The notes beneath the pieces were generated by a model that saw nothing but the letters and a program-made list of their open reading frames with translations, was not told the DNA's origin and searched no databases. From assembly GCA_022457065.1 (NCBI GenBank), contig JAJGBQ010000004.1, positions 3,100,001 through 3,164,000 on the forward strand: a stretch of 64,000 bases of DNA, written 5' to 3'. Source of the stretch: Curvularia sp. ZM96 (lineage: Eukaryota > Ascomycota > Dothideomycetes > Pleosporales > Pleosporaceae). Of this stretch, positions 22,399-33,264 are shown piece by piece (positions within the stretch are counted from its first letter, which is position 1; every line of letters begins with the position of its first letter). A program made the translations under genes and the position numbers.

Positions 22399-23700
22399 AT
22401 GCCAGTAGATCGCACGAGAACCGTCAATTCTCAGGGTCGGCAGAAGTCGTGTGCCGAGTGCGCCAAATCTAAACGTAAATGTGGCTTGGAGCAACCCAAT
22501 TGTATACGATGCATCAGGCGGCATGTCTCTTGTATTTATCCACCGCAGCCTCGCGCGCAACCCACAGTTTCCCCTGGCTCCACGCCTGACAATGACACCG
22601 GCCTCGATAATGCCCAGCTACATATGGACATCTCAGAAGAAGAAGATGCCACCCTGGATTTCGATCTCGATATGTCAGCTATTGCGACAGCTTCCACTGC
22701 AGATTTTCTGGATTTCGATTTCCCAGCTCGTAGCACAAGCTGCACCAACCCCCTTTCGGCTGTATTGCGACAATCACTAGACGCTGAAAACCAGATGACA
22801 CTCCCAACAAGCCATGTACAATCAAAGCATTCGTTTTCATTCACACACCTCTCGCCGTTTGCTAAGGCGAGAATGGGGTATGGTGTTGAGCATATAAAGC
22901 TTGTCCCCAGAATGATGGTAGAGCAGAACTGTACCCCATGGATGCACTCAATGCTTTACGAAGACCACATGCCGCGTTCCTTAGAGGATGCCTATGCTGC
23001 ATGTGCGGTCTATATTGTCAAAAACCAGACCAACGTTGAGCGTGTCGCGCGCCATATCCAGAGTCGTGCAGAAGACCTGATGAACGCGCCTATACCCGAT
23101 TCACCGCTTGAAATCCTCGCCCGAACCCACGCAATCATGCTATACCAGATCATGCTTGTATTTGGCGACGACTTTCACTTTTACGCTCAAGCCGAGGCAT
23201 TACTATCCTACCTGGAAAATATGGTCCGTCTGCTACCATCGATTGCCGCCGAGGAGAATGAGCCTGTAGGCGCACTTCCGCTTTATCCCACCACCGCTGC
23301 TCATTCAGCATGGAAATCCTATATTTTTCGAGAGTCAACTCGACGGACGCTTCTTTCGGCAGTTCAAATCACTGTCATGTGCAACGTTTTGAGTGGACAG
23401 ATGAAAACCTGTTCAGAGAACGATTCATTGGGGTCTTATATTACGTTGTCCGCACACCTTTGGAATGCCACCAACGCCATCGACTTCGCTATGAGTTGGA
23501 ACACGAAGAACCATTTCCTTGTCAAGGACTTGGATCTTGCTTATGTCTTGGAGAACGCACAGCCTGACGATCTGGATGTTTTCGCCAATATACTCCTCAT
23601 TTCTTTGCGAGGGATCGACGATATACGCGGCTGGTACCTCACACGTGGTGGGGCCTTATACATCCCTCAACCGCAGCACGTAAGCTCCTTTTCGGTATAG
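22399..23700 (+). CDS. Zn2Cys6 fungal-type transcription factor
   Basis: Residues 17-50 contain the binuclear zinc cluster C-X2-C-X6-C-X6-C-X2-C-X6-C (CAECAKSKRKC, then CIRCIRRHVSC), which binds CGG-type DNA half-sites. An acidic Asp/Glu-rich linker and a helical middle region follow, as in this regulator class. The open frame gives 433 residues and ends GALYIPQPQH plus a short tail. A GTAAGC follows the His codon, so a further exon and a different C-terminus are possible. No biosynthetic genes lie nearby to suggest a target pathway. Confidence 0.85.
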   Translation: MPVDRTRTVNSQGRQKSCAECAKSKRKCGLEQPNCIRCIRRHVSCIYPPQPRAQPTVSPGSTPDNDTGLDNAQLHMDISEEEDATLDFDLDMSAIATASTADFLDFDFPARSTSCTNPLSAVLRQSLDAENQMTLPTSHVQSKHSFSFTHLSPFAKARMGYGVEHIKLVPRMMVEQNCTPWMHSMLYEDHMPRSLEDAYAACAVYIVKNQTNVERVARHIQSRAEDLMNAPIPDSPLEILARTHAIMLYQIMLVFGDDFHFYAQAEALLSYLENMVRLLPSIAAEENEPVGALPLYPTTAAHSAWKSYIFRESTRRTLLSAVQITVMCNVLSGQMKTCSENDSLGSYITLSAHLWNATNAIDFAMSWNTKNHFLVKDLDLAYVLENAQPDDLDVFANILLISLRGIDDIRGWYLTRGGALYIPQPQHVSSFSV

Positions 23701-23807
23701 CAATTCCTTTTCAGCACAAAAGCAAGTATACCATGAAATCTTCAGCGTCATATATATCATCGATTGTGGAACTGGTATCATACTGCTAGTAACCTCTGAT
23801 CATTTTT

Positions 23808-24783
23808 TTAGCTACTTCCTACGTTCTGCATATTGTGGCCCGGTACGGGTACATCAGGAAAGGCCCAAAACTTGTCAACTTCCTCCAAGAACGCCTTGCC
23901 CCTATCGCTTTCCCAGTTATCAATCCAATCTCGCTCCGCCTTTGTCAAAGGGTGATGGCGCCAAGGGCAATTTACTCCCATCTCACAGGAACTGGACGTG
24001 AGGAATGTGGCGTAACAGAGACCCAGATCGTGGCGAATATCGGATCCGTAATTGGATGGCAGGACCTTACCATTATAGCCATGGATAAATCGTTCACTTG
24101 TAGATCGATTCAAGTATTCCGAGAAGATGCGTTGGCTGTATGCACAAAAGTCATACGCCGTCGGTGGTGTAGGGACGGTTCCATCATCGGCAGGCGACGA
24201 GTTCCGCTCTGGGACCATTTCAGCACGGGTTCCACCAATCTCGTCATCGGTGTCCAAATGGCAATCCCTCGTTATATGATCAGAGTTTCCATAGCGAGAG
24301 CAACTCGTAGTCTGCTGTTTTTGGAGGCCGTCATTGGTCTTCTTCCGCTTCGTGGCTTTATATGGTCGTAGTTGTCAGCGACGATGGTTTTGAAGAGCCT
24401 TCGATCTACTTACTTCGTTCTTCATGCTTGCAGTAACAGTCACTCTCGGGATCACTACTATACCGATACCTGGTCATGTCTGGATCCTCGTGTCCCTGAT
24501 CTTGAGATTCAGCCTGGTCACGGTAACTACCATCAAACTTGTCGTCCTCGAAGCGATCAGGGGAACGGCTTCTGCCGCGGTTGCCGTCTCTCGTGTAGTG
24601 TCTCTCGGCTCCTCCCGACGCGAGAGTTCTAGTACATTCGTGATGTGATGACGGAAAATGTCGTCTAGCTGGCAGGATTGACTGCTGCTTAACGTTATCT
24701 ATGAGGGGGTTTTTCTTTGACAACGCAGTTGGGACTGCCGTCTTCGGCGTCAGGCTAAATTTGATTTTATCGAATTGAGCCAT
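23808..24783 (-). CDS. zinc-finger protein (CCHC-like knuckle plus CCCH finger)
   Basis: Exon 1 (24783-24414) and exon 2 (24355-23808) join in frame to 305 residues across a 58-nt intron (GTAAGT...GCTGAC...AAAG). The N-terminal half is Arg/Ser/Asp-rich and low in complexity. Exon 2 starts with a basic stretch, then CSRYGNSDHITRDC, which has zinc-knuckle spacing but Tyr instead of the second Cys. Near the C-terminus CYATFLTSSSCEMGVNCPWRH fits CX9CX5CX3H, an RNA-binding CCCH finger. It may bind RNA in the nucleus. It is convergent with the Zn2Cys6 gene. Confidence 0.7.
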
Positions 24784-25186
24784 CGTGGGAGGTTTTTGGG
24801 AAGATGTGAGGAAAGGGAACTGGAGGTGAGCCTAAATACCCGCAAGGACCAACCGCACCTTCACCGACTATCTGCATTCTATCGACTGTTTCAAATTCAC
24901 TGACGAATTCAGAGTTGCAAACGGAGTTCGCATTGACGAACCGCTCCAGCAGTGTTTTTCTGACGTCACCGAATCTTCCCAATCGTTTGTCGCGTGCAAA
25001 GTCAACAGAGGCCTCAATAGCGTGGATGACCTATCCTTGGTAATTCAAAAACGTATTGTAGAACTCAGGTATGTTCACTCTTGTGTTGAATCTTAGAAAT
25101 CATGTTTTGACTCTCCATCACAGCTATATAATTACGAAAAGTAGCATGTGATTTCTGATAGTATGCTGCCTAAACGTTGAGGGCTG
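24784..25186. other. intergenic
   Basis: About 400 bases between two minus-strand genes; nothing recognised beyond presumed promoter and 3' sequences. Confidence 0.5.
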
Positions 25187-27117
25187 TCATTGCTGTCCCC
25201 GTAGAGTACACCCCTGTCCTTGGTGCTCAAACACAGCAGACATTGTTTCTTCATCGCTCGACCTTCTGTTATCAGTACTCTCGTACAACTCAAAAACCGT
25301 ATCCATATCCACCTTCCGAATATGAATATCAGGCTCCTCCCTGTTATCCTCCGGTTCGGAGCTGTATAGTTCCGGGAAGACATGCCCTTCCATTTCAGCA
25401 CACGGCAACCCGTCTTTCTCAAACACAGCCACACCCTCGGTCTCTACCTTTTGTTGTCCATCACACTCTACCTTTTCCTGACCACCACACTCTATCTTTG
25501 GAGCCTCGATTTCAGGCTCGGACTGGGTCTTTGGTCTCCTTCTTTTTCGGCGGCAAAACCAGAGTCCCAAGAGTGATATAACTGCCAACAGCAGGATGCT
25601 GCCTGTTGCTATTCCTGCTATGGCACCTTTGCTCAGACGATTCTCGACGCGGTCGAATGTCCTCTCCACACTCGTTATTGGAACAAGTTGCTGCTTTTCG
25701 TTGGCTGCCGGGAACAATGCTTGATGGATTGAGAAATGTTGTCGCTCATAGTCCATCTTTATATACGCTTCCTGGAAGAATGTACGCCCCAGGGTGTACT
25801 GACTTTCGTTGTATGCCCTTCTTATTGGGAAATAGTTGGTCGCATTCTCATAGATAGGATATGAAGCTTGCTGATCAAATGCGCTATAGGGGAGCACTAT
25901 ATCCACTTGACTCGCCACGTCAGATGGGCTTTGACCAAGTCTGAATGTTACACTTGGATTTTGTTGCACGAGCTTGGCATGTGTCGATGAGTCGACCAGG
26001 TAGAAACCCGTGGTGTTGTCGTATGTCAAGTTGAACGCTTTCTCAAACTCGTTGCAGGCAGATACTGGTAGCCATATATGAGACTCTGCAAAATCAACCA
26101 ACATATATGGTGCATTCTCTGTCAGAAGACTAACAGACTGGCCAGTGATATTCTGTGTTGTTATCCATTGTACGCTCAGGCTAGGCTTGCGACTATCGTT
26201 GGCGTCAAAGGGGAATGTGATATTATTTGGAATGAATCGAGATTGGTCGTAACCGCCCCAGGTTAAGCTGCCGAACATGCTCGGTTGTTCTAGATGACTT
26301 GTAAGCTCTTCACTCTCTTAATCACAGCTCAGGTGTTCTAACTTACTGTAATAAGCCCCAGCTGTATACCCGTAGCTCAAGCTAGGTATATAGCCTTCCT
26401 CCTTCAAAGTCGTTATCAGACTCCGCTGTGGATTCTCGAAATCAGAGAAGTTGCTTGGCTTAACATCCATACCCAGCCGCCCAAGCCACAAGCGTGGGTT
26501 TACGACCGCTCCGATTGTTTGGTTTTCAAGAGTGGGTCCTCCGGAGTTGGCAATCATTAATCCCAAAGTATCCAGGCCATATAGACCAGACGCATTGTAC
26601 CCCAACTCTGATCGAGTCTCGGTATAGTAAATACCGATCTCATGCCATGTACTGGACAGGTTTGCCTGGAAGCCATCGTTTGGCCTGCCCTGGTAGATTT
26701 CCGCACCACGCGAGTAGATGCAATTTTGCTAAACAAGTATCAGTCAAAATTCTTGAGTTGAGAACGGACCCAATCCAACCTTGCTCATTGTCTGATTATC
26801 TTTGCAAGCCCCAGCCATTGGAAGGAATGTCTCGCTGGTAACCGTCGATGGCAGAACACGAAAAGTCTGCTCGGGTGTGCCTGCACGCACAAAGAATGTA
26901 GACCATTTCCCATCGATTCCATCAAAGTGTTGGGATGGTGAAAAGGATATTGGCGCAACGCTTGCCACCGGACGAGAAGATTGGGCCGACGACATCCTGC
27001 TTGGAGACGACAACACGCACTGGTATGTCTAAGCGTTGACTTCTGAACGTCTGACAATGTAGTTAATACCAGGAGCAGTAAAACACGAAAAATATATAGG
27101 TTAGGCGAGAACAACAA
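25187..27117 (-). CDS. membrane-anchored pepsin-fold (A1-like) protein, probably not a protease
   Basis: Exons are about 27016-26780, 26728-26347 and 26289-25187; two introns of 51 and 57 nt were checked by frame. A short hydrophobic leader (YIFRVLLLLVLTT) lies upstream at 27117-27060, but the first exon and start codon are unresolved. The order is signal segment, A1 peptidase fold, a transmembrane helix (GAIAGIATGSILLLAVISLL), a basic stop (CRRKRRR) and a long acidic cytoplasmic tail. In place of the first catalytic DTG(S/T) the sequence reads VLPSTVTSET, and in place of the second it reads VDFAESHIWLP, so catalysis is unlikely. Many N-glycosylation sequons (NxS/T) are present. A cell-surface sensing role is possible. 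Confidence 0.75.
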
Positions 27118-28119
27118 GCGTGGCGAAGGTCTCTGATAGGCGTTACCAAGCTATCAGTTTATTGATCTGGGCCATTCGATATCACGTCGTCTGACAACCC
27201 CAGCTATGTTGAAGCTGATATCAAACAAGAAGGTCCCGAAATGCCGATAAGGCCCGAAGCCTGGAGCAAATGTCTTCAGTTTTCACTCAGAACGAATAAT
27301 CCTTCGTTACTGTACAAGACATGCGCCTCTAAGTACGACATGACCGCGTCTCGGCCCCATTACCGCTTGCCCTGACTAGCACGTGTACTACCATTGTCGA
27401 CCGATCAACTCAAGTTTGGAGTAGTCACACGTCAAAAAGCCGACTTTAGCGTTCGGCCCCCAATAATTCGGAGTAGGTCATCGTGTTGATGCTTAATCAT
27501 CGACCCTTTACATATCCGACAGGGGGCCAAACGCCACGCCAAGCAACCACGATCTCAATCCTGGGTGTCGGAAATGTCGCTTCCGAACTAATTTCATCGT
27601 TTCTAACGGCACTTAGCAAAGTAGGTCTATCCTGACCTAGGCCGTTTCTATTCATGGCTGATCTTGCATAGTATTAGATCCTTCTCTCATCCCGTCTTCA
27701 TCCCACCCTCATCCCGTCCTCGACCCGTCTCTCAGGGGAGCCAGATTGAGAAGGAGAAATGAACGTGGCGCGAAGGCTACGTGCCGATGACCTCCGAGGT
27801 TGCGCTGATGCATGCTTTCTAATGGCGAAAGGGTTGGCCTGAGGGACGATCACGGAGTTGGATTGATGAGGAGGAAAGACACTGGCGCTCCATCGCTTGA
27901 ACCTACCCAGCAACCAGGTCAATGGAGTCATTATAAAGGGAGGAAATACATTGGTTGTGAAGTGACTGGACAACCACGCCCAACAATAACTCGTTGAGCC
28001 CATACTACTACGGCCGGCGGCTTTCTTGAAGAGTCGATTTCCTCCCGATTCAATAGCTTCATTGAGCACTTTGTTTCTCTTGATTTGTCTCATATAGAGG
28101 GCCTTAAGGCGTCGCAAAG
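27118..28119. other. intergenic, about 1 kb
   Basis: No gene supported; a 139-codon minus frame (27698-28117) overlaps the leader of the repeat-protein gene and has no recognisable feature. Around 27690-27730 there are imperfect repeats of a CATCCCGTC-like 10-12-mer. Confidence 0.45.
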
Positions 28120-29619
28120 ATGGTGCACAAACGCTTTGCTTACGTGGTGCTTGCTAGCATCATCTCATCGCGAATCATAGCAGCGCCCATTGCGCAGGCT
28201 TCTGAACCCCCAAGCATGTGTTCTGACCGCACTATACCCTGGTAAGTTTAGTCTTGCTCTGTTATCTGATTGATTGAGTATTGATCGATTACAGGGAGGA
28301 GAAAATCGACATTTGCGACATTTGCGATGATATCCCAAACCTACCGAGGTATGTCTTGGCCTACTGTAGTGAGAGATGATGAGGAGATGCTTATCAATCG
28401 CAGAAAGATATGGAACAGATATTGTGGTGTGGACGGTCCCGAAACTCACAGCAAAGCTCAAGGAATCAACCGTCGTGATGCAGCTGGATCAATGCTGTAC
28501 AAAGGCGGTGAAGAGGATGTTGAGTTTCACACCTCTCACCCCACCGGCAACGCTGTGACTGCGGATGAGACCAAAGTCACTAACTTGGAGGACTCTAGAG
28601 ATGAGGCTGCTAATGGGATTGTGGAAAAGCCAGAGCACCAGGGCAGGCTGAATGGGGACATTATTAACCACAAACCAGCTTCTGGATTGTGGCGGAGACA
28701 GCGAACTCATGGTGAAATGCCATGGCCTGAAGCGCATGAGAAGGCGATGAGCGTAGGTTTCAAACCCCCCACGCAAGGGATGAAACGAGAAGCCGACCAT
28801 GTACCCGCACTAAATGGCCAGTTTGAGACGAAACTTCTCAACGACGTTATTGTCCATGAAGGAGCTTCTGGGGTGTGGCGGAGACAGCAACATCATGGTG
28901 ACATTCCATGGCCTAAAGCCCATGAGCAGGCGAAGGACATAGGTTCGCCTGACCCCCCCACGCAATGGAAGAAACGAGAAGCCGGCCATGTACCTGCACT
29001 AAAAGACCAGTTTGAGACGAAACCCCCCAATGACGTTATTGTCCATGAAGGAGCTTCTGGGGTGTGGCGGAGACAGCAACAGGGTAATCACAATCCAACT
29101 TGGCCTAAAACACATCAGCAGTCAAATGGTATAGGTTCACCCTATCCCGTGGAATGGAAGAAACGAGAAGCCGACTCTGTACCCGCAGTCCAAGGCCAAT
29201 CTGAGGCAAAGTTCCTTGACAGCGTGGTTATCCACAAACCAGTTCCTGAAGTGTGGAGAAGACGTGCCAACGTCACCCTGCCAAGTGCACCCATAGTCCA
29301 CCCGCAGGCAGCTGATATCAGTAACGATGACGGCGAGGTACCGGCCGGTTCGAAAAAACGAGAGGCAGACCCTGTAACGCCACCAGAGTTCGTCGAGGAC
29401 GGTACATTAATTGAGGATCCCGCACCCCAAACGACACCCCAAACTGAAGACAGCACCGAGCAACCAGCCCCAGATAGCATCCAAGCAACTGCTCAGAGGC
29501 TCACTGGCCACTACGATTACAAAACTCCCCCGCATTTTACACCCGCCATTGTCCACGCCGCTGCAAACGACATTCACCGCCGCGAGGAGCGTGTGCCGGC
29601 CCGTGAGTGGGTGGGTTGA
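28120..29619 (+). CDS. secreted tandem-repeat protein with Kex2 sites (KEP-like precursor)
   Basis: Exons 28120-28241, 28295-28348 and 28404-29619 join to 463 residues; both introns fit frame and splice consensus. It begins with a signal peptide (MVHKRFAYVVLASIISSRII, cleavage likely before or after AAPIA). A four-Cys segment follows (ICDIC...YCG). The body has four repeats of about 62 residues. Each contains a KREA(D/G) site and a (V/L)WRR site, so Kex2 cleavage would give two alternating peptides of about 30 residues. KR-EA recalls yeast alpha-factor, where EA is trimmed by Ste13; the peptides after WRR begin with Gln in the central repeats. It lacks the Trp-Cys pheromone core. No UstYa-type RiPP enzyme lies nearby. 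Function unknown. Confidence 0.8.
28615..29360 (+). repeat. about 187-bp coding tandem repeats (four units, diverging)
   Basis: Units begin about 28,615, 28,784, 28,972 and 29,161. The middle two are closest in sequence, including a shared block GACGTTATTGTCCATGAAGG. The first and last are divergent. Dibasic sites keep their spacing in all units. Confidence 0.8.
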
Positions 29620-30244
29620 TTTGCGGCCTCTATGTTGAAGGAGGACACGATGCAAGGTAGATTACAAGACTGACTTTTCTCTCCTTTTTCTGTCATTTTT
29701 TCTGCATCCTTCTCTCTTTTGGTTTTTCGCATTCAGTGGAGCATGCAGATAGACTGGGCTGATCCTCGCCATTGCTTCTCAACTGCATTTTTTTTTGCGT
29801 TTTATTATGGTCTTGGTGGTGGAGGACGTGCATGATGATTACCGCATTACGAATTTGAACCCTTATGTTTCGTACTCTTAGTCTATGCCGCATGCAGATC
29901 CCATGAATCGTGTAAAGCGCCACTGCCAAACCCCCACACAAGAGTAATATGGGGATAGATGAGTAACAGGATATGGGGACAAAAAAAAGGGTCCATAAAT
30001 TTCCGGCTTAACGTGTCTTTTCCCGCAAGGAACTTGCACGTTTATATACTCCATGACACAACTCGCGCAGCGCCACTGCTGTTGGATTGCGAGTTCTGTC
30101 CTACAACTGCCCGTGCCATTTGCTTGCTGAAAAGCTATGATATCGAACAGAGAAAAAAGAAACCCCATTGGTAAAGGAAAATGCCAAACGTAGCCCCCAC
30201 TAATTCGTCTCAATTACAACTCTCCCGCTTCCATCTCGCCTCGG
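29620..30244. other. intergenic between convergent genes
   Basis: 3' regions of two convergent genes; no gene or repeat supported. Confidence 0.5.
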
Positions 30245-30952
30245 CTATATTGCCTCCCTAAATACGCTCCGCCGACTCTCCGTCGGACTATTGTCATGGC
30301 TATCAGTGCTTCCATTTTTCCTATGCGGCTTCGCGCTAGGGATAGTCGCGGTCGCAGCGCCGTGGTAGCCAGTATCAGTGTCCATTACGGGTCTTGGGCT
30401 CACACCGCGTAGACTAGCCGCGTTGTCGTCACCAAAGGGATTCCTTCCGCTATGCGCATCGAGATGCTCGTCGTACGACTCACGGGTGCGACTGCGGCCG
30501 CGGGCGGGTTCACCGGCAAAAGGATTTGCGGATTGGTGGGTAGACGCTGGTTCATGAAGGCCCAATTCCTGTTCTTCGTAGTATGCTTCGTCGCCGACGC
30601 GCGAACTCCATGCCTCATCGGGGTCCAGGCGACTGCCAGCGCCACGGCCGCCGCCGACACCGCGCGAATTTCCGTAGCCCGCGTCTTCATAGCCGCTGCC
30701 GGTCGTGTACCTGTTGTTGCGGTTTTTAAACTTGCGCACTTGGGTATCAATCCAACCTTTGATGCCTGTGGGAGCGGGACCCGGGTAGTTTGATGCTTCA
30801 GCTCTCGAGGAGCTGAAAGCCACCATGGGGTTCATTGACGGCGGTGGTAGGCCATTGCGTGAGGCATTCCAGCGCGCGTAGAAATACCAGCCAAAGTAGG
30901 ACGAGGAGAGGACAAGGATGAGGATGATGGCGAAGACGAGCCAGCCGTTCAT
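30245..30952 (-). CDS. conserved single-pass membrane protein
   Basis: Single exon, 235 residues. An N-terminal transmembrane helix (LVFAIILILVLSSSYFGWYFYARW) is followed by a conserved motif region (YPGPAPTGIKGWI, KFKNRNNRYT) and a disordered tail (LDPDEAW, YYEEQELGLHEP, NPFG, RGVSPRP, SPTESRRSVFRE). I recall this motif set from conserved ascomycete proteins sometimes labelled acid-phosphatase-like, but no phosphatase domain is visible here. The NPF tripeptides suggest contact with EH-domain endocytic factors; that is inference. Confidence 0.7.
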   Translation of the reverse strand: MNGWLVFAIILILVLSSSYFGWYFYARWNASRNGLPPPSMNPMVAFSSSRAEASNYPGPAPTGIKGWIDTQVRKFKNRNNRYTTGSGYEDAGYGNSRGVGGGRGAGSRLDPDEAWSSRVGDEAYYEEQELGLHEPASTHQSANPFAGEPARGRSRTRESYDEHLDAHSGRNPFGDDNAASLRGVSPRPVMDTDTGYHGAATATIPSAKPHRKNGSTDSHDNSPTESRRSVFREAI

Positions 30953-31759
30953 GGTGGCGGTGATGGCAGTGCGAGAGTGTGGAGGGAAGAAGAGGTGGTT
31001 AGTGTCGCATGTGCGTGATGACAGAGGCTATGGCGAGAGCGCGGATACGATGTGGGTTGGGTTTTCGGCCTTTACGGACAGGTCTGGCCGCAGGATGAGC
31101 ACAGGCAGCGGCGGCGAGGCTCCTGTGCGGTCCGGGGGGATTGGGGCTATCTATGCAACACGTTGCAGAGCTGGAGATGCTTGTTCAGCTGGCAGAGTGA
31201 GGCTGTGTCTTTGGCTGCCCGCTCTTCACTTCAGGCTTCTTTCTCAGCGCCCGTTGCCAAGTGATGACGTAACCACGCTCCCGCCGCTGTCCGCAAGCAC
31301 GTGCTTGCTGTGCATATTGTCTCCCGTCTCAACACAGTGAAATAGGCGCTATTTACCGCAGGGAATCTTCGCTGCAGGCTACCACTGCATCATTCCAAGT
31401 TCAGAAGGACTTGTGCAGTCTGGTTCTGCTCGACCACCGACGCCTGTTTATTGGTCGTGCCGCATACGGGCTAGCGCAGCTGCTGGGTGATAAAAATAGG
31501 GCAGAGTGCGGCACTTGGTCCCACATTGTGTCTACCAGTACGGCACGAGAAACGTGGGTACAGCTATATGTAGCTTGATGGTAGGTACATATTCGTTGGT
31601 GACGAAGATTGGATTACCAATCAGATGCAGAAAAGAGCTCAATCACCAACTTCTCCATCTTCCGTTGTAAATTCCTATGCATTGATAAACAGCCCCTCGA
31701 TGATATCATTCCCGTAGCTCCACACCCCTCAGTTAACCCCTCCACTGCCCGCCAAAGCC
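30953..31759. other. divergent promoter region
   Basis: About 800 bases separating two divergent genes. Overlapping plus frames at 30918-31340 are by-products of GC-rich sequence. No site identified. Confidence 0.5.
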
Positions 31760-33010
31760 ATGGCGTCTCCGACCGAAACATCCCAACCCCGGAAGATTAC
31801 CACTGGCATAAACAGCATAGATGGTACATCTCAAATCACTATCACTCTAGAAGAAAACAAAGATGCGGTCCAACCACCCAGGTTACTAGACATCTCCAAA
31901 CGGGCTCTCGAATCTCCACTCCCGAACAAAACATCCTCTCAACGCGAAACTCACGTTATCATATCTGTAGGATCGGGTGCCCGCCAAGCGGAGCCTTTCT
32001 TCCAACATGTTGTGAAGCCGATCCTGTCTGCCGTTCATGGCGAAGAGGGGGTATCAAAGTTAAAAATTCACACCACGACTTCGGAAACCAGCATCTCCGA
32101 CTTGACAAGTGAGGTCTTATTTCCGGCCGCAGACAGCGGAAATTCCGTTCGCATTATCCTGCTGTCAGGTGACGGCGGTATAGTTGACTTGGTCAACGGT
32201 CTGGTGTCCCCTCCTCAAAGCGACACATATGTTCCCCCAGAGGTCGTTTTGCTGCCTCTCGGAACGGCCAATGCCCTGTACCATTCCATCAACTCAGGGA
32301 AGCCACTAACATGGGGCATTGGCGCTCTTGGATCGACCGCTTCCAAGCCTCTTCCCGTCTTCACGGCTTCCTTTTCCCCGGGCGCACGCTTGCTAGTCGA
32401 CGAGGCACGCAGCGAACAAAGCTTGCCACAGAATGAGGACGGCAACGGCATACTGCATGGTGCAGTTGTAGCAAGCTGGGGCATGCATGCTTCTCTTGTT
32501 GGTGACAGTGACACGGCGTACTATCGCCAATACGGCGTCGAGCGCTTCAAAATGGCCGCAAAGGAAGCCCTGTATCCTGCCGACGGTGCCGCGCCCCATG
32601 CCTACAAAGCCTGCGTCGAGCTGTTCCAGAACGGCCAATGGACACGGCTGGAACAACAGGAGCACATGTACGTCTTGGCAACGGTTGTGTCGCATCTCGA
32701 ACAGCCGTTTTGCATTTCTCCGAATAACCGCCTGCTCGACGGGAGCATGCATCTTGTGCATTTCGGCCCGACGAGTGGAGACGATGCGATGCGTATCATG
32801 GGCTTAGCGTACCAAGGGGGTTCGCACGTGCGCGATCCGGCTGTACTCTACGAGGAGATTGATGGCTTGCGCATTGGCTTCAAGGGTATGGAGCAAGACG
32901 GGCGCTGGAGACGCATCTGTGTAGATGGCAAGATTGTGAGGGTGGAAGCAGACGGGTGGGTAGAGATCAAGAAAAACCAGAAGCGCGCTTTGAACGTAGT
33001 TGTTGTTTAG
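31760..33010 (+). CDS. DAGKc-domain lipid kinase-like protein (sphingoid base/diacylglycerol kinase family)
   Basis: Single exon, 416 residues. The central part has the nucleotide-binding loop of diacylglycerol/sphingosine kinases as ILLSGDGGIVDLVNGL (the GGDGT motif appears as SGDGG) and LPLGTANALYHS (matching the GTGND-type motif). Later blocks HGAVVASWGMHASLV and ISPNNRLLDGSMHLVHFG match the second domain of the family. Substrate may be a sphingoid base or diacylglycerol; the family cannot be split further by eye. The Thr-to-Gly change in GGDGT could lower activity or reflect this fungal subgroup. Confidence 0.82.
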   Translation: MASPTETSQPRKITTGINSIDGTSQITITLEENKDAVQPPRLLDISKRALESPLPNKTSSQRETHVIISVGSGARQAEPFFQHVVKPILSAVHGEEGVSKLKIHTTTSETSISDLTSEVLFPAADSGNSVRIILLSGDGGIVDLVNGLVSPPQSDTYVPPEVVLLPLGTANALYHSINSGKPLTWGIGALGSTASKPLPVFTASFSPGARLLVDEARSEQSLPQNEDGNGILHGAVVASWGMHASLVGDSDTAYYRQYGVERFKMAAKEALYPADGAAPHAYKACVELFQNGQWTRLEQQEHMYVLATVVSHLEQPFCISPNNRLLDGSMHLVHFGPTSGDDAMRIMGLAYQGGSHVRDPAVLYEEIDGLRIGFKGMEQDGRWRRICVDGKIVRVEADGWVEIKKNQKRALNVVVV

Positions 33011-33196
33011 AGAAAAAGATGGCGCTTGCGAATGACAAGACAATACCATTACGTTGCTCAACTGTAACAAGACGCGAAGGGATATCTGAGAACCAATTTG
33101 GAGTGTCTAAGCCGTCATGAGCATGTCCCCCGTGTACGACCAACGCCCAATATTCACACAAAAACATTTCGTTGTCCGTTGTCATATTTTTTTTGA

Positions 33197-33212
33197 CCCC
33201 CCCCCCCCCCCC
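33197..33212 (+). repeat. C16 homopolymer
   Basis: Sixteen consecutive C, preceded by a T run, in the short gap between the convergent DAGKc and DUF7053-type genes. Length is error-prone in sequencing. Confidence 0.9.
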
Positions 33213-33264
33213 GCTCACAAAAAAGTAAGAAAAACTGTCCAAATAAGGTACACCAATCGAGCTA

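Noticed and set aside
27698..28117. 139-codon minus-strand frame before the repeat-protein gene
   Set aside because: No recognisable motif; it overlaps the leader of a better-supported gene.
28120..29619. Mating pheromone precursor or dikaritin RiPP precursor
   Set aside because: Kex2 sites fit both, but the Trp-Cys pheromone core is absent, the released peptides are about 30 residues, and no UstYa-type gene is nearby.
22399..30952. A secondary-metabolite gene cluster around the Zn2Cys6 regulator
   Set aside because: No PKS, NRPS, terpene cyclase, P450 or tailoring gene lies nearby.
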